From: Bartonella ancashensis | Lineage (GTDB): Bacteria; Pseudomonadota; Alphaproteobacteria; Rhizobiales; Rhizobiaceae | Assembly: GCF_001281405.1 (NCBI RefSeq) | Contig: NZ_CP010401.1 | Coordinates: forward strand, 954,001-1,018,000 | DNA: 64,000 nt | Direction of reading: 5' to 3' | Shown: in pieces, positions 29,664-41,574 of the stretch | Layout of the letters: each line of letters starts with the position of its first letter | How positions within the stretch are numbered: position 1 is the stretch's first letter | Made by a program: the position numbers and the translations under genes | Notes under the pieces: model-generated | What the model saw: only the letters and a program-made list of their open reading frames with translations | The model's database searches: none | What the model was told of the DNA's origin: nothing

Positions 29664-30815
29664 TTAAAGATTTTTAATTGTTAATTGCCTATTCTGAAAA
29701 CAGAAGCCTATTTTCCCTTTTAACATTTGTTCAGCTTTTTGACCAAATATTTCATAACGCCAACCATTCATAGCCGGGATATTCAATGTTGTTGTGTTAT
29801 TAGCAATTTTCTCTAAATCATCAGATGTTGCAATGATTTTGGCTGCAACATTATTTTCATTTGCAACTAATTTTAATAGTATCTTGAGGAGATCAATTGC
29901 TACAGCTGTTTTATTGCTGACGGGGTTGTGTTTTGGGAGAGCAGGAAGAGAGGTTATATCAACTGTCAAGCTTTCATTGATGGCTTCAATTAATGTTTGC
30001 ATCATTTGTGGACGGTGCAAAATCTTGTTAACACCACGTAAACGTCCTAGCTCAGATTCATCTTTTGGTTTCTGAATTGCAATTTCAATAAGAGATTCGT
30101 CCTTCATGATATGACGGCGTGGAACATTATGCTTGCGTGCTTCACGTTCACGCCAAGCTGCTACTTTTTGTAAAACAGCAAATTCACAAGCTTTTCCAAC
30201 TTTTCCTTTTACTTTTTTCCATGCCTCATTTTCTGGAATTTCATAAGTCTGTGGTGCTAAAAGAGTGGCCATCTCATCGTCCATCCAATGAGTGCGTTTA
30301 TTGTTTTCTAATAGTTTTTTTAATGCGAGATAAACATCTCTAAGATAAGTAACATCAGCAAGAGCATAGAGTAATTGTTTTTCAGACAGAGGACGGTAGC
30401 TCCAGTCTGTAAAGCGCGATGACTTGTCAAGGCAATGTCCTGTACAGCGCTGTACAATTTGATCATAAGAGATAGAATCACCAAACCCACAAATTGATCC
30501 TGCTATCTGCGTGTCAAAAAGGGGAAGGGGAATGATTCTTCCTAAGTGATAAATGATTTCTATATCTTGACGAGCAGCGTGGAATACCTTGACAACTTTT
30601 TTATTAGTCATCAATTCAAAGAATGGTTGTAAATCAATACCTTGTGCTGTTGGATCAATAAGGACTGTGAGATTGGGTGATGAAATTTGAATGAGACATA
30701 ATTGAGGCCAAAAAGTTGTTTCCCGAATAAATTCAGTATCAACTGTTACAAAATCAGAATCGCAAAGGGTGGCAATAGCAATTTTAAGATCTTCTGTTTG
30801 TGTAATGGGTTTCAT
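29664..30815 (-). CDS. rnd: Ribonuclease D
   Basis: RNase D is a 3'-to-5' exoribonuclease that trims tRNA precursors and other small RNAs. The 383-residue product has the DEDD exonuclease motifs: 'FVTVDTEF' (Exo I), 'KVFHAARQDIEI' (Exo II) and 'YALADVTYLRDVY' (Exo III with Tyr). An HRDC domain follows in the C-terminal half ('AAWREREARKHNVPRRHIMKD' spans its first helices). ATG 30815 gives the usual N terminus. It is divergent from aspS, as in other Rhizobiales. The customary downstream ppx and ppk genes are missing. Confidence 0.94.
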   Translation of the reverse strand: MKPITQTEDLKIAIATLCDSDFVTVDTEFIRETTFWPQLCLIQISSPNLTVLIDPTAQGIDLQPFFELMTNKKVVKVFHAARQDIEIIYHLGRIIPLPLFDTQIAGSICGFGDSISYDQIVQRCTGHCLDKSSRFTDWSYRPLSEKQLLYALADVTYLRDVYLALKKLLENNKRTHWMDDEMATLLAPQTYEIPENEAWKKVKGKVGKACEFAVLQKVAAWREREARKHNVPRRHIMKDESLIEIAIQKPKDESELGRLRGVNKILHRPQMMQTLIEAINESLTVDITSLPALPKHNPVSNKTAVAIDLLKILLKLVANENNVAAKIIATSDDLEKIANNTTTLNIPAMNGWRYEIFGQKAEQMLKGKIGFCFQNRQLTIKNL

Positions 30816-30946
30816 TATTCTATTATAGCGAAAGGAGATTAAGTTATTATTATTTTCTTATAGCCTTTGTGGTCATATCTTGACAAATGGTTGCCAAAAA
30901 GCATTTGTAACGCGTATAAAAACAATTATAACAAAAGGCAAGAACT

Positions 30947-32728
30947 ATGCACCGTTATCGCAGCCATAATTGCGCCGCTCTTCGTAAGTCTGATGTAGGA
31001 ACGAAGGTTCGTCTTTCGGGATGGGTTCACCGCGTTCGTGATCATGGGAGAATTCTTTTCGTTGATTTGCGTGATCATTTCGGAATTACACAAATTGTTG
31101 TGAGTCCTGATTCTCCTGTTTTTCAACTTATTGAAAAAGTACGTTCTGAATGGGTTATTTGCGTGGGTGGAAAAGTGTGTGCACGCGCTGATGATGTTAT
31201 TAACGCAACTTTACCAACAGGTGAGATTGAAGTTTTTGCTGATGAAGTTGAAATTCTTTCAAAATCTGATGAGCTTCCGTTACCTGTTTTTGGTGAGCCT
31301 GACTATCCAGAAGATATTAGATTAAAGTATCGTTTTCTTGATTTGCGTCGAGTGACCATGCATAAAAATATTATGCGCCGTACAGAGATCATTACCTCTA
31401 TACGACGATTTATGCAGGACAGTGGTTTTACAGAATTTACGACTCCACTTTTAACAGCTTCTTCACCGGAAGGAGCACGCGATTTTTTAGTTCCAAGTCG
31501 TATTCATCAAGGGAAATTTTATGCGCTGCCTCAAGCACCCCAACAGTATAAGCAATTATTAATGATATCTGGTTTTGATCGCTATTTTCAAATTGCTCCG
31601 TGTTTTAGAGATGAGGATCCACGGGCTGATCGCCTTCCTGGGGAATTTTATCAGTTAGATCTTGAAATGAGTTTTGTTGAGCAAGAAGATGTTCTTACAA
31701 TAATGGAACCCATTATACGTTCTATTTTCGAAGAATTTGCGGACGGAAAATCTGTAACAAAAAAGTTTCCTCGAATTGCATATGATGAAGCAATACGAAA
31801 ATATGGTACAGATAAACCTGATTTGCGTAATCCTATTATTATGGAGGATGTTTCTCATCATTTTTATGATTCTGGTTTTAAAGTTTTTTCTCAAATTTTG
31901 GCTAATGATGAGAATGCGCAGGTATGGGCTATTCCTGCCAAAACAGGTGGAAATCGCGCTTTTTGTGATCGCATGAATGGGTGGGCTCAAAGTGAGGGAC
32001 AGCCAGGTCTTGGGTACATTTTTTGGCGTAAAGAAGATGAGAATTTTGAAGGAGCTGGTCCTATTGCAAAGAATATAGGTTCTCAAAAAACTGAAGCTAT
32101 TCGTATGCAACTTGGGCTTGAAAAGGGGGATGCTTGTTTTTTTGTGGCAGGAAATCCCAAAAAATTCACATCTTTTGCTGGTGCTACACGTACTCGAATA
32201 GGAGAGGAATTAAATTTCATTGATGGAGAATGTTTTTCTTTTGCGTGGATTGTTGATTTTCCATTTTTTGAATGGAACGAAGATGAGAAAAAAATTGATT
32301 TTGCACATAACCCTTTTTCAATGCCTCAGGGAGGAATGGATGCTGTTAATCACAAAGATCCCCTCACTCTTAAAGCTTTCCAATATGATCTTGTTTGTAA
32401 TGGTTATGAGATTGCATCAGGGGGGATTCGTAATCACTTACCTGAAATGATGCTTAAAGTTTTCGAGTTGGCTGGTTTTTCTAAGGAAGTTGTAGAAGAA
32501 CGTTTTGGCGCTTTATACCGTGCATTTCATTATGGCGCTCCACCACACGGTGGTATGGCAGCCGGTATCGATCGCATTGTTATGCTTTTGCAAGGTGCAA
32601 AAAACTTACGTGAAGTTTCTTTATTTCCAATGAATCAGCAGGCTCTTGATTTGTTAATGAACGCTCCATCTGATGTTTTTTCTTCACAATTGAGTGATTT
32701 AGGAATTCGAATTTTTCCTACTGCTTAA
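30947..32728 (+). CDS. aspS: Aspartyl-tRNA synthetase
   Basis: AspS charges tRNA-Asp, and in many alphaproteobacteria also tRNA-Asn for GatCAB amidation. The 593-residue class II synthetase has the N-terminal OB anticodon-binding fold ('[14 protein letters not shown]'), class II motif 2 in '[18 protein letters not shown]', '[13 protein letters not shown]', a bacterial GAD insertion domain around residues 290-420, and motif 3 near '[13 protein letters not shown]'. ATG 30947 matches the family start 'MHRYRSH'. Whether it is discriminating cannot be read with confidence here. Confidence 0.95.
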   Translation: MHRYRSHNCAALRKSDVGTKVRLSGWVHRVRDHGRILFVDLRDHFGITQIVVSPDSPVFQLIEKVRSEWVICVGGKVCARADDVINATLPTGEIEVFADEVEILSKSDELPLPVFGEPDYPEDIRLKYRFLDLRRVTMHKNIMRRTEIITSIRRFMQDSGFTEFTTPLLTASSPEGARDFLVPSRIHQGKFYALPQAPQQYKQLLMISGFDRYFQIAPCFRDEDPRADRLPGEFYQLDLEMSFVEQEDVLTIMEPIIRSIFEEFADGKSVTKKFPRIAYDEAIRKYGTDKPDLRNPIIMEDVSHHFYDSGFKVFSQILANDENAQVWAIPAKTGGNRAFCDRMNGWAQSEGQPGLGYIFWRKEDENFEGAGPIAKNIGSQKTEAIRMQLGLEKGDACFFVAGNPKKFTSFAGATRTRIGEELNFIDGECFSFAWIVDFPFFEWNEDEKKIDFAHNPFSMPQGGMDAVNHKDPLTLKAFQYDLVCNGYEIASGGIRNHLPEMMLKVFELAGFSKEVVEERFGALYRAFHYGAPPHGGMAAGIDRIVMLLQGAKNLREVSLFPMNQQALDLLMNAPSDVFSSQLSDLGIRIFPTA

Positions 32729-32756
32729 AATAGTTAACAATAACTGATTAAATTTC

Positions 32757-32771
32757 ATATATATATATATA
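32757..32771. repeat. (AT)7 dinucleotide repeat
   Basis: Seven AT units run without interruption in the spacer between aspS and parC. Such runs vary readily in length by slippage. It is too far from the parC start to be part of a ribosome-binding site, but it could lie in the parC promoter region. Confidence 0.7.
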
Positions 32772-32878
32772 ATCCCAGAGAAGAGTATCTATTTTTATAA
32801 GTTTGATTTAAAAAATTCTTCATTTTTTGTATGTGAGGTTAGGTACAATTTAAATATGAAAGGTATTTTCTTGCTGCA

Positions 32879-35128
32879 ATGGCCAATGAAATAAAAGAAT
32901 TTTCTGATAAGGAACGTATTGAGTCAATAGAGCTACATTCTGCTTTACAAGAGCGTTACCTTTCTTATGCTCTTTCTACGATTACACATCGCGCATTGCC
33001 TGATGTACGTGATGGATTAAAGCCTGTTCATCGACGTATTATTTATGCAATGCGCTTATTAAAGTTATATCCTGGACAATCTTATGCTAAATGTGCTCGG
33101 ATTGTGGGGGATGTTATGGGAAAATTTCATCCTCATGGCGATTCCTCTATTTATGATGCATTAGTTCGTTTAGCTCAAGATTTTGCAGTTCGTTATCCAT
33201 TGATTGATGGACAAGGAAATTTTGGTAATATTGATGGGGATAATGCTGCAGCTATGCGTTATACAGAAGCGCGTATGACTGAGGTTACAGAGCTATTGCT
33301 CGAAGGAATCAATGAAAATGCTACAGATTTCCGTTTAACCTACAATGAAGAAGATGAAGAACCTACCGTTTTACCTGGAGCTTTTCCAAATCTTTTGGCT
33401 AATGGTTCTTCGGGTATTGCCGTTGGTATGGCGACATCTATTCCTCCACATAATGTTGCTGAATTATGTGATGCGGCGCTGCATTTAATTTCTTATCCTG
33501 ATGCCAACCATAAGGATCTAAATAGGTTTGTATTGGGGCCTGATTTTCCAACCGGTGGTGTTTTGATTGAGCCACCTGAAAATATTGAAGAATCTTACCG
33601 TACAGGGCGTGGATTCTTTCGATTACGTTCACGTTGGCATCAGGAAGTAGGTAACCGTGGTTCTTATGTAGTGGTTGTTACTGAAATTCCATATCAAGTA
33701 CAAAAATCTCGCCTTATCGAAAAAACAGCAGAGCTATTAATTGCAAGACGTTTGCCTATGCTTGAAGAGATTCACGATGAATCAGCAGAGGATATTCGTA
33801 TAGTTCTCATACCTAAAAATCGTACAATTGATCCCGAACTTTTGATGGAATCACTTTTTAAATTAACTGATTTTGAAGTTAGATTTCCTCTTAATCTGAA
33901 TGTTTTAACTTCAGGAAAGATTCCTAATGTCCTTTCTTTACGTGAGACTTTACAGCAGTGGCTTGAACATCGTAAAGAAGTTCTTATTCGTCGCTCAAAT
34001 TACAGACTTAGTCAAATTGAATGCCGATTAGAAATTCTTCATGGATATCTTGTTGCATATTTAAATCTTGATCAAGTGATTCAGATTATTAGAGAAGAAG
34101 ATGAACCTAAAAGAAAGCTTATTGCATATCTTAAGCTGACAGAAAATCAAGCTGAAGCTATCTTAAATATGAGGTTGCGTTCTTTACGTAAACTTGAAGA
34201 ATTTGAGATTCGTAAAGAATTTGAAGCTCTTAAAGCTGAAGAAGCTAATTTACAGACTTTGTTGGCCTCTGATGCACAGCAGTGGAAAATGGTTTCAGAA
34301 GAAATTATGAAGGTTCGCGAAAAATTCAGCGGCAACACTCTTTTAGGAAGAAGACGTACAAAGTTTGGAGAAGCACCAAAGCGTGATATTGATGATATTC
34401 ATCAAGCAATGATCGAGAAAGAACCCATTACCATAGTTATTTCTGAGAAAGGATGGGTACGCGCTTTAAGAGGGCATTTACATGATTATAAAATTCTTTC
34501 TTTTAAAGAGGGAGATTGCTTGAAATTAGCGTTTCCAGCCTGCACAACAGACAAGATTATAATAGTGAGTACTGGTGGAAAGTTTTTTACTGTTAGTGCA
34601 AATACCTTACCAAAAGGGCGAGGACATGGTGAGCCGGTTCGTATCTTAGTTGATATGGGGGATGAGCATGATATTTTGACAGCTTTTGTACATGATCCAC
34701 GGAGAAAATTACTTTTAGTTTCGTCTTATGGAGATGGTTTTATTGTTTCCGAGAGAGGGATTATAGCGAATACCAAAAAGGGGAAGCAAATTATGCAGGT
34801 AAAATCTCCAGGTCAGGTGAGGCTTTGTGTCCCTGTAAAAGGAGATCATGTTGCAGTAATTGGCGAAAATCGTAAAATGCTCATTTTTTCTGTTGAACAA
34901 ATACCTGAAATGAATCGTGGTAAAGGTGTTCGTCTGCAACGTTTTAAAGATGGTGGTGTTATTGATGCCAAAACATTTAATTTGTCGGAAGGATTAAGCT
35001 GGCAAGACACAGCTGAGCGCACTTTTAATCGTCGAGCTGACGAGCTTATAGAGTGGATGGGTGTCCGTGCTGGGGCAGGGCGTTTGCTTCCAAAAGGCTT
35101 CCCTAAGTCTGGAAAATTTACTGGCTAG
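32879..35128 (+). CDS. parC: DNA topoisomerase IV subunit A
   Basis: ParC cuts and rejoins DNA in topoisomerase IV, which decatenates daughter chromosomes. The 749-residue protein begins with the winged-helix breakage domain: '[16 protein letters not shown]', the quinolone-determining stretch '[17 protein letters not shown]', and catalytic Tyr128 in 'AMRYTEARM'. The C-terminal pinwheel is shorter than in GyrA and lacks a GyrA-box of the type seen at the left edge of the window, which separates it from gyrA. ATG 32879 gives a standard start. Ser at the main quinolone position looks wild type. Confidence 0.95.
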   Translation: MANEIKEFSDKERIESIELHSALQERYLSYALSTITHRALPDVRDGLKPVHRRIIYAMRLLKLYPGQSYAKCARIVGDVMGKFHPHGDSSIYDALVRLAQDFAVRYPLIDGQGNFGNIDGDNAAAMRYTEARMTEVTELLLEGINENATDFRLTYNEEDEEPTVLPGAFPNLLANGSSGIAVGMATSIPPHNVAELCDAALHLISYPDANHKDLNRFVLGPDFPTGGVLIEPPENIEESYRTGRGFFRLRSRWHQEVGNRGSYVVVVTEIPYQVQKSRLIEKTAELLIARRLPMLEEIHDESAEDIRIVLIPKNRTIDPELLMESLFKLTDFEVRFPLNLNVLTSGKIPNVLSLRETLQQWLEHRKEVLIRRSNYRLSQIECRLEILHGYLVAYLNLDQVIQIIREEDEPKRKLIAYLKLTENQAEAILNMRLRSLRKLEEFEIRKEFEALKAEEANLQTLLASDAQQWKMVSEEIMKVREKFSGNTLLGRRRTKFGEAPKRDIDDIHQAMIEKEPITIVISEKGWVRALRGHLHDYKILSFKEGDCLKLAFPACTTDKIIIVSTGGKFFTVSANTLPKGRGHGEPVRILVDMGDEHDILTAFVHDPRRKLLLVSSYGDGFIVSERGIIANTKKGKQIMQVKSPGQVRLCVPVKGDHVAVIGENRKMLIFSVEQIPEMNRGKGVRLQRFKDGGVIDAKTFNLSEGLSWQDTAERTFNRRADELIEWMGVRAGAGRLLPKGFPKSGKFTG

Positions 35129-35219
35129 TGATTAATAAAGAATACTCGTTTAGATCATTAGTATAGAGAAGGATAAGCTATTTAAGTTTACCTCTTAAAT
35201 AAGAAAGGGTAAGAAATCT

Positions 35220-36470
35220 TCATTTTTGAGAAGCATTTTGCATAAATAAGCATCCACGTTCAGCCCACAAAATAAGAAGAATCGCAATAAAACTTAGAAA
35301 AAAGAATCCTGCTGAATTGGGGATTGTTGTGTCATCAAATTGTTGTGCAACGAGAAAACCGAGAACTGTAGCAATAGATGTTTGAAGACAGCCAGAAACA
35401 GAAGATGCTGTCCCAGCAATTTTTCCAAGAGATTCGAGTGCAAGAGTGTTAAAATTTGCTATAATTCCTCCGCACGTAAACATAATAAAGCTATAAAGCA
35501 TCATATAATAATAAAAGGGAACAACTCCGTCTGTCAATAATGATGAAACGAACCAAACACATGAAACCGAAGAAAATAATAGAAGCATGCTATGAGCAAT
35601 AAAGCGAATTCCAAGAGTCATAACAAGACGGGAATTGAAAAAAGCTGCTATAACCTGAAATATAGTAGCAGTTGCAAAAGCGACTGGAAACCAGACGCCT
35701 AGATTATAAATTCCATCGTATACCTGTTGAGACGTATTAATAGAGGCAAAAAATGCAACCCATAACAATAGAAGTTGCAAGGGTGTAACAAAGCGCGTTT
35801 CGGTCACTGATAACAGACCAGAGGTTTTTTTTACAGAAGAAAAGGAGAGGGATGTTTGTGCGTACAAGGTTTCAGGTAAGCGCAGATAAACCCAAATCAT
35901 AAGTCCAAGGCTTGTGATTCCCATAATCATGAAGATAAGTTTCCAGTTTCCAAAAAACAAAATAATCTGCCCTACTGTTGGTCCGAGCATCGCAACGATA
36001 AGAAAAATCATCATAACCATGGACATAACTTTTGCCATTTTTTTACCATCATACAGATCACGTACCATAGCAGTTGTGAGGACGCGCATGACGGCTCCTC
36101 CCACACCCTGTAAAAGGCGTAAAAGCAGTAATACATGAAAATTTGATGTAAGTGCGCATGCAATAGATGCAAAAGAGTACAGTGCAAGCCCTATGAGGAC
36201 GAGGCTACGTCGACCGTAGCGATCGCTTATTGGCCCAAAAAATATCTGTGTAATTCCGAAGCTTATAAGGTAACAAGAAATGATATAATGTTGGTCATTC
36301 TCATTTGCAACATGAAAGTCGGTTAAAATGTCTTTGGTAGCTGGCAACATAATGTCGATAGCTATGGAGTTTATGGCCATCAATGCTGCAATGATAACAA
36401 TAAACTCTTTGTATCCAATCGCTCTCTTAATTAGATCTATATGTTTTTGTTCTTCGATAAGATATGACAT
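35220..36470 (-). CDS. Bcr/CflA-type MFS multidrug exporter
   Basis: The 416-residue product has twelve predicted membrane segments. Signatures of the Bcr/CflA drug:H+ antiporter branch are 'SIAIDIMLPA' in segment 1, 'FFGPISDRYGRRSLVLIG' (motif A in the 2-3 loop) and 'RLLQGVGGAVMRVLTTAMVRDL' in segment 4 and after (motif B). It would export toxic compounds from the cytosol. It is convergent with parC, with an 8-bp AT-rich inverted repeat at 35179-35201 in the spacer. Substrates cannot be predicted. Confidence 0.87.
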   Translation of the reverse strand: MSYLIEEQKHIDLIKRAIGYKEFIVIIAALMAINSIAIDIMLPATKDILTDFHVANENDQHYIISCYLISFGITQIFFGPISDRYGRRSLVLIGLALYSFASIACALTSNFHVLLLLRLLQGVGGAVMRVLTTAMVRDLYDGKKMAKVMSMVMMIFLIVAMLGPTVGQIILFFGNWKLIFMIMGITSLGLMIWVYLRLPETLYAQTSLSFSSVKKTSGLLSVTETRFVTPLQLLLLWVAFFASINTSQQVYDGIYNLGVWFPVAFATATIFQVIAAFFNSRLVMTLGIRFIAHSMLLLFSSVSCVWFVSSLLTDGVVPFYYYMMLYSFIMFTCGGIIANFNTLALESLGKIAGTASSVSGCLQTSIATVLGFLVAQQFDDTTIPNSAGFFFLSFIAILLILWAERGCLFMQNASQK

Positions 36471-36538
36471 GCGTGCTCATCCTCAAAAAAATCTCGACTG
36501 AACAACGCTTTTTAAAGAGCTGAATAAAATCAGAGACA

Positions 36539-36871
36539 TTAAGACATATTAAAGGGGATACCATTTTCACTTAGTAGTTTTTGCAACTCACCACTTTGAA
36601 ACATTTCTTTGATAATATCACAGCCACCAATAAATTCCCCTTTGATGTAAAGCTGTGGAATCGTTGGCCAATTGGAATAATTCTTAATTTCTTGACGCAA
36701 CTCATCAGAATCTAGAACATTGATCCCTTTATAATTCAATCCGAGATAATTTAAAATTTGAACAACTTGTCCGGAAAATCCGCATTGCGGAAAATCTGGC
36801 AATCCCTTCATGAATAAAACGATGTCATTCATCTTTATTTCATTATTAATAAAATCGTAGGAAGTTGTCAT
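36539..36871 (-). CDS. grxD: Monothiol glutaredoxin, Grx4 type
   Basis: CGFS glutaredoxins bind a [2Fe-2S] cluster with glutathione and pass it on, alone or with BolA partners. The 110-residue protein has the signature active site in 'FPQCGFSGQ', followed by 'WPTIPQLYIKGEFIGGCDI', which holds the cis-Pro and glutathione contacts. ATG 36871 fits the family. It lies 95 bases downstream of a bolA-like gene on the same strand, the classical Grx4-BolA pair, and both follow purL. Confidence 0.94.
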   Translation of the reverse strand: MTTSYDFINNEIKMNDIVLFMKGLPDFPQCGFSGQVVQILNYLGLNYKGINVLDSDELRQEIKNYSNWPTIPQLYIKGEFIGGCDIIKEMFQSGELQKLLSENGIPFNMS

Positions 36872-36966
36872 TTCGTTATTCTTGATATTAGGAATTAAAA
36901 TTTATATTCACACTAGATGCACTCTTAAATCGTATTGGTGCAGTGAATGCAAGAAAAAATTTTAAA

Positions 36967-37200
36967 TTATTGAGGAACACTCGTTTGAATCGCTAAAGCG
37001 TGAAGTGCGTTACCCATATTTCCTCTAAGGGCATTATAGACCATTTGGTGCTGTTGAACGCGGCTTTTGCCTTGAAAACTTTCTGAAATAATTTCTGCAG
37101 CATAATGTTCACCATCTCCGGCAAGATCACGAATTGTTACTTTCGCATCTGGAATAGCTTCACAAATAAGATTTTCGATTTCGGTAGCACTCATCGCCAT
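36967..37200 (-). CDS. BolA-family protein, Grx4 partner
   Basis: The 77-residue product has the BolA fold, with 'CEAIPDAKVTIRDLAGDGEHYAAEIIS', of which the 'DGEHY' part and the later 'RVQQHQMVYNALRG' hold the conserved His residues that co-ligate a cluster with Grx4. I chose ATG 37200 because it has a strong AGGAGAG site; an upstream frame to 37263 overlaps the purL stop. It lies between purL and grxD on one strand. This is the BolA2-like class rather than the stress-morphogene BolA. Confidence 0.9.
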   Translation of the reverse strand: MAMSATEIENLICEAIPDAKVTIRDLAGDGEHYAAEIISESFQGKSRVQQHQMVYNALRGNMGNALHALAIQTSVPQ

Positions 37201-37263
37201 TATTACTCTCCTATATTTGTTGTTACAATGAACAATTCTAAACGAATGGGAATCAATAACCAC

Positions 37264-39474
37264 TTATCCTTCATTCATAAACTCTGGAAACCAATTTTCA
37301 TAAGCTTGTGTGAGCTTGGATATTGAAAGTATGAATATATCTTTTACATCAAGCTCAGAACCTCCAACTGTACCAAGCTTTGTTAAGGCAATGCCATTGA
37401 TTTGTGCATATTTTTCAAGATTGTGAAGTTCTTTCGGTTTAACTGCGAGAATATAACGGCCTTGATCTTCTCCAAAGAGTTCAGCATGCTGAGGTAGCTT
37501 TTTGCTTAACTCTATTTTCATTCCTTTTTTGGCCTTAATAACCATTTCAGCAAGGGCAATTGCTAATCCCCCATCAGAAATGTCATGAACGGCATTGGTA
37601 TAGCCATGGTGAATGACTTCTCGAACAAATTTACCATTTGTTTTTTCAAGTTGTAGATCTACGTGAGGCGGTGTACCTTCTGTGATGTTTAGAATGTCGC
37701 GTGCATAAACTGATTGTCCTAAATGTGATCCACAAGGACCAACTAAAATAATGACGTCTCCATTTTGCATACCATCTATTGTTGCCGTTTGTGACCAATC
37801 ATCCAATATGCCAACGCCAGCTATTGTCGGTGTAGGAGGGATAGCGTTACCGTTTGTTTCATTGTATAGAGAAACGTTTCCTGAAACGATTGGAAAGTCA
37901 AGTTCTTTACAAGCCTCTCCTATACCTTGAATAGCAAGGACAAGTTGTCCCATAATTTCGGGTTTTTCAGGATTACCAAAATTAAGATTATCTGTTGCAG
38001 CTAGTGGTTTTGCTCCTGTGGCACTAATATTGCGCCAACATTCTGCAACAGCTTGTTTTCCTCCTTCATAAGGATCAGCTTCACAATAACGGGGAGTTAC
38101 ATCAGAAGAAAAAGCCAAAGCACGTTTTTTATTATTATCTACACGGACAACTCCTGCGTCACCTCCAGGATGAACAAGAGTGTTTCCTTGTATAAAACTA
38201 TCATACTGTTCATAAACCCACCGCCGTGAACTTTGGTTTGCAGAATTAAGTAATGTTAAGAGTGCATTTCCTAAATTTTCAACTTGTTTGACATTTTCTA
38301 TTCTGAGGGGTTCTTTCAGGATAGGGGCTGTCCAAGGACGGTTGTAAACAGGGGCTTCATCACCAAGTTCTTTAATTGGTAGATTAACAACTTCTTGTTT
38401 TTGATGGTACACACGAAAACGCAAATCATCTGTTGTTTTTCCAATGATGGAAAAATCAAGGCCCCATTTATAAAAAATAGCTGCAGCCTTTTCCTCCTTC
38501 TCTGGTTTTAATATCATGAGCATGCGCTCTTGACTTTCAGAAAGCATCATTTCGTAAGCTGTCATATTTTCTTCGCAAACAGGAACTTTATCAAGATCAA
38601 GAGTTATACCTAAGTTTCCTTTTGCTCCCATCTCGACTGAAGAGGATGTTAACCCTGCGGCTCCCATGTCTTGAATAGAAATAACAGCTCCCGATTCCAT
38701 GAGTTCTAGGCATGCTTCAAGTAAACATTTTTCTGTAAAAGGATCACCAACTTGAACAGCTGGACGCTTTTCATTTATAGCATCATTAAACGCAGCGGAA
38801 GCCATTGTTGCTCCTCCGACACCATCACGCCCCGTTTTGGCACCAAGATAAACAACAGGCAGTCCTACCCCTTGAGCTTTTGAGTAAAAAATAGAATCTG
38901 TTTTTGTAATCCCAGCGGCAAAAGTATTAACAAGAATATTGCCGTTATAACGCTCATCGAAGTTCACTTCTCCTCCAACGGTTGGAACGCCAAAAGCATT
39001 ACCGTAACCACCGATTCCAGAAACAACACCTGAGACAAGGTGACGTGTTCGAGAATGTTTTGGTGAGCCAAAGCGCAATGCATTCATAATAGCCACAGGG
39101 CGCGCGCCCATTGTAAAAACATCTCGCAGAATACCACCGACACCTGTTGCTGCACCTTGATAAGGTTCAATATAAGAGGGATGATTGTGGCTTTCCATTT
39201 TAAAAACGACACAAAGACCATCGCCAATATCGACAATACCAGCGTTTTCTCCAGGACCCTGGATGACATGTTCTCCTTGTGTTGGTAAAGTTTTAAGCCA
39301 TTTTTTAGACGATTTATAAGAACAATGCTCGTTCCACATTGCAGAAAAAACACCCAGTTCAGTAAAAGTTGGTTCTCTTCCAATTAATTTTAAGATACGC
39401 TCATATTCATCATTTTTTAGGCCATGTTGTGCAATGAGTTCTGGTGTAATAGCAATATTATTACGAACGTTCAT
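37264..39474 (-). CDS. purL: Phosphoribosylformylglycinamidine synthase, large subunit
   Basis: With PurQ and PurS this ATP-dependent enzyme converts FGAR to FGAM in purine synthesis. At 736 residues it is the small PurL form that needs separate PurQ and PurS subunits, both present upstream. Motifs include '[20 protein letters not shown]', here noted as the 'NEHCSYKSS' region near the N terminus, '[15 protein letters not shown]', 'KMESHNHPS' for substrate, and 'HDISDGGLA' in the second repeat. ATG 39474 fits. It follows purQ with a 167-base spacer and is followed by bolA and grxD. Confidence 0.96.
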   Translation of the reverse strand: MNVRNNIAITPELIAQHGLKNDEYERILKLIGREPTFTELGVFSAMWNEHCSYKSSKKWLKTLPTQGEHVIQGPGENAGIVDIGDGLCVVFKMESHNHPSYIEPYQGAATGVGGILRDVFTMGARPVAIMNALRFGSPKHSRTRHLVSGVVSGIGGYGNAFGVPTVGGEVNFDERYNGNILVNTFAAGITKTDSIFYSKAQGVGLPVVYLGAKTGRDGVGGATMASAAFNDAINEKRPAVQVGDPFTEKCLLEACLELMESGAVISIQDMGAAGLTSSSVEMGAKGNLGITLDLDKVPVCEENMTAYEMMLSESQERMLMILKPEKEEKAAAIFYKWGLDFSIIGKTTDDLRFRVYHQKQEVVNLPIKELGDEAPVYNRPWTAPILKEPLRIENVKQVENLGNALLTLLNSANQSSRRWVYEQYDSFIQGNTLVHPGGDAGVVRVDNNKKRALAFSSDVTPRYCEADPYEGGKQAVAECWRNISATGAKPLAATDNLNFGNPEKPEIMGQLVLAIQGIGEACKELDFPIVSGNVSLYNETNGNAIPPTPTIAGVGILDDWSQTATIDGMQNGDVIILVGPCGSHLGQSVYARDILNITEGTPPHVDLQLEKTNGKFVREVIHHGYTNAVHDISDGGLAIALAEMVIKAKKGMKIELSKKLPQHAELFGEDQGRYILAVKPKELHNLEKYAQINGIALTKLGTVGGSELDVKDIFILSISKLTQAYENWFPEFMNEG

Positions 39475-39641
39475 GAGTGCTTTATCCCGTTAAATTAATA
39501 AAAATAGGATTTGTGTTATTATTCCCTAAGTAACCGATTTTACTTTCGAGTTGTCAAGCTTTCAAAGAGCTTTAAGAGCTTTATAAGTTAAAATCTAGTT
39601 TGTATGTTCGTTATCAATTAAGATACAATCTTTTATAATCA

Positions 39642-40310
39642 CTAACCTAGAAGTCCTAAGGCGCTTTGAAAAAGCAAGCGACCATCGATGCCACCATGCG
39701 CAGGTTCAATCATATTTTCGGGGTGGGGCATCATACCAAGAATATTTCCAGATTCATTTATAATTCCAGCAACATCACCAATTGATCCGTTAGGATTTGT
39801 ATCTTCTGCATAGCGAAAAACAATTTGTCCATTGTCTTCCATTTTTTTAAATATATCCTCGTCTGCAAAATAGTTACCGTCATGATGTGCTACAGGGCAA
39901 CGAATAATTTGCCCTTCAGAATATCCCTGGGAAAATCTTGTATCTGCATTAGTAATTTTAAGTTTTACTTCACGACAAACAAATTTTAAGGAAGCGTTAC
40001 GCATTAAAGCACCAGGTAGCAATCCAGATTCTAGTAAAATTTGAAAACCATTACAGACCCCTATAATCGTAACGCCTCTTTGTGCTTTTTCATGGAGAGC
40101 TTTTAAAACTGGCATGCGTGCAGCAATTGCACCACACCTTAAATAGTCGCCATAAGAAAATCCTCCAGGAATAACAATCATGTCAACATCTGGGATTGTT
40201 ACCTCTGTTTGCCATACCTTTAATGGTTCAACACCTGTTATATGACGTAGGGCTACGATCATATCTTTATCACGATTCAATCCAGGTAATTGAATAATCG
40301 CAGTTTTCAT
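39642..40310 (-). CDS. purQ: Phosphoribosylformylglycinamidine synthase, glutaminase subunit
   Basis: PurQ releases ammonia from glutamine for PurL. It is a class I glutamine amidotransferase of 222 residues with the nucleophile Cys in '[13 protein letters not shown]' and the catalytic His/Glu in 'MMPHPENM'. '[11 protein letters not shown]' holds the oxyanion region. ATG 40310 ('[10 protein letters not shown]') is chosen over GTG 40322, which abuts the purS stop. It forms a tight unit with purS, spaced by 12 bases. Confidence 0.95.
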   Translation of the reverse strand: MKTAIIQLPGLNRDKDMIVALRHITGVEPLKVWQTEVTIPDVDMIVIPGGFSYGDYLRCGAIAARMPVLKALHEKAQRGVTIIGVCNGFQILLESGLLPGALMRNASLKFVCREVKLKITNADTRFSQGYSEGQIIRCPVAHHDGNYFADEDIFKKMEDNGQIVFRYAEDTNPNGSIGDVAGIINESGNILGMMPHPENMIEPAHGGIDGRLLFQSALGLLG

Positions 40311-40322
40311 TGATAAATCCAC

Positions 40323-40562
40323 TTAAAGAAGTTTTATAGTATAGTTCTCAACGACAGTATTTGTGAGTAATTTTTTACACACCTCTTCAAGTGTTTGCTG
40401 CGCAGTTTCAGAAGGCATATCATCAAGAACAATGTCAAAAACTTTTCCTTGGCGAACAGATTGGATACTTTTAAAATCTAGACTATTCAGAGCATTAGCG
40501 ATTGCTTTTCCCTGAGGGTCGAGGACGCCATTTTTTAAAGTAACTATGATACGCGCTTCCAC
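40323..40562 (-). CDS. purS: Phosphoribosylformylglycinamidine synthase subunit PurS
   Basis: PurS is the small bridging subunit that joins PurQ to the small type of PurL. The 79-residue protein shows the family pattern 'VTLKNGVLDPQGKAIANAL' near its N terminus and 'VRQGKVFDI' in the middle. The start is ATG 40562. It lies between purC and purQ, so gene order and spacing support a single purC-S-Q-L transcript. Confidence 0.95.
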   Translation of the reverse strand: MEARIIVTLKNGVLDPQGKAIANALNSLDFKSIQSVRQGKVFDIVLDDMPSETAQQTLEEVCKKLLTNTVVENYTIKLL

Positions 40563-40617
40563 TTTGTGTTTCCTATTGTTAGCAATTGTCGAAAAATATG
40601 TGACTCTGCTTTATTTT

Positions 40618-41385
40618 TTATTTCACTAAAACTGGACCACTCGGTCGAGGATTGTCATTTTCATTCATAATTCCAAGGCGTCTTGCAACATCCTGATAAG
40701 CATCGATTAATCCTCCCATATCTTGGCGAAAACGATCCTTATCCATCTTTTCTTGTGTTTTCACATCCCATAAACGGGCAGAATCAGGTGAAATTTCATC
40801 AGCTAGAATAATACGCATTGTATCATTTTCCCATAAACGGCCAAATTCCATTTTAAAATCTATTAACTGGATACCAACACCAGTAAAAAGACCAGAGAGG
40901 AAATCATTAATACGAACTGAAAGCTGCATAATATCCTCTAATTCTTGCGGAGAAGCCCATCTAAAAGCTGTGACATGCTCCTCTGTTACCATTGGATCAT
41001 TAAGGGTGTCGTTTTTATAATAAAGCTCGATAATGGATTGAGAGAGAATTGTCCCTTCCTCCAATCCTAAACGTTTAGAAAGAGAACCCGCTGCGACATT
41101 TCTTACGACAACCTCTAAAGGAATAATTTCAACAGCCCTGATAAGCTGCTCACGCATATTGATACGTTTAATAAAATGGGTTGGGATCCCTAAACGAGCA
41201 AGGTTTGTAAAGATATATTCTGAAATACGGTTATTTAAAACCCCTTTGCCATCAATGACTGCATGTTTCTTTGCGTTAAATGCGGTTGTATCATCCTTGA
41301 AGAATTGAATATAAGTATTCGGCTCAGGACCTTCGTATAAAATTTTAGCTTTGCCTTCATAGATGCGGTTGCGACGATTCATCAT
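40618..41385 (-). CDS. purC: Phosphoribosylaminoimidazole-succinocarboxamide synthase
   Basis: PurC joins aspartate to CAIR with ATP to form SAICAR. The 255-residue enzyme has '[12 protein letters not shown]' (nucleotide binding) near residues 8-19, '[13 protein letters not shown]', '[16 protein letters not shown]', and '[10 protein letters not shown]' with '[14 protein letters not shown]' in the C-terminal half. Two consecutive ATG codons begin the frame at 41385. It heads the purC-purS-purQ-purL-bolA-grxD series. The small DUF1476 gene often found near here in Rhizobiales is missing. Confidence 0.96.
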   Translation of the reverse strand: MMNRRNRIYEGKAKILYEGPEPNTYIQFFKDDTTAFNAKKHAVIDGKGVLNNRISEYIFTNLARLGIPTHFIKRINMREQLIRAVEIIPLEVVVRNVAAGSLSKRLGLEEGTILSQSIIELYYKNDTLNDPMVTEEHVTAFRWASPQELEDIMQLSVRINDFLSGLFTGVGIQLIDFKMEFGRLWENDTMRIILADEISPDSARLWDVKTQEKMDKDRFRQDMGGLIDAYQDVARRLGIMNENDNPRPSGPVLVK

Positions 41386-41574
41386 AACTTTCTATTCGTG
41401 TAAGAGATTCTAATATCACTGATGGAAGGAATAGTATCTTAATTAATAACAATTCTCAATGACTGTATAGCACCTATGACCATTTTTGTTATTTCAAGGA
41501 GAATAAATAAAGACTAACTAGTGTATAACCCATATTATAATAGAACGATTGCAAAAAATCATTCATACTTTATA

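Noticed and set aside
31655-32110. 151-codon minus-strand frame within aspS
   Set aside because: Antisense to a clear synthetase gene; no ribosome-binding site or family motif.
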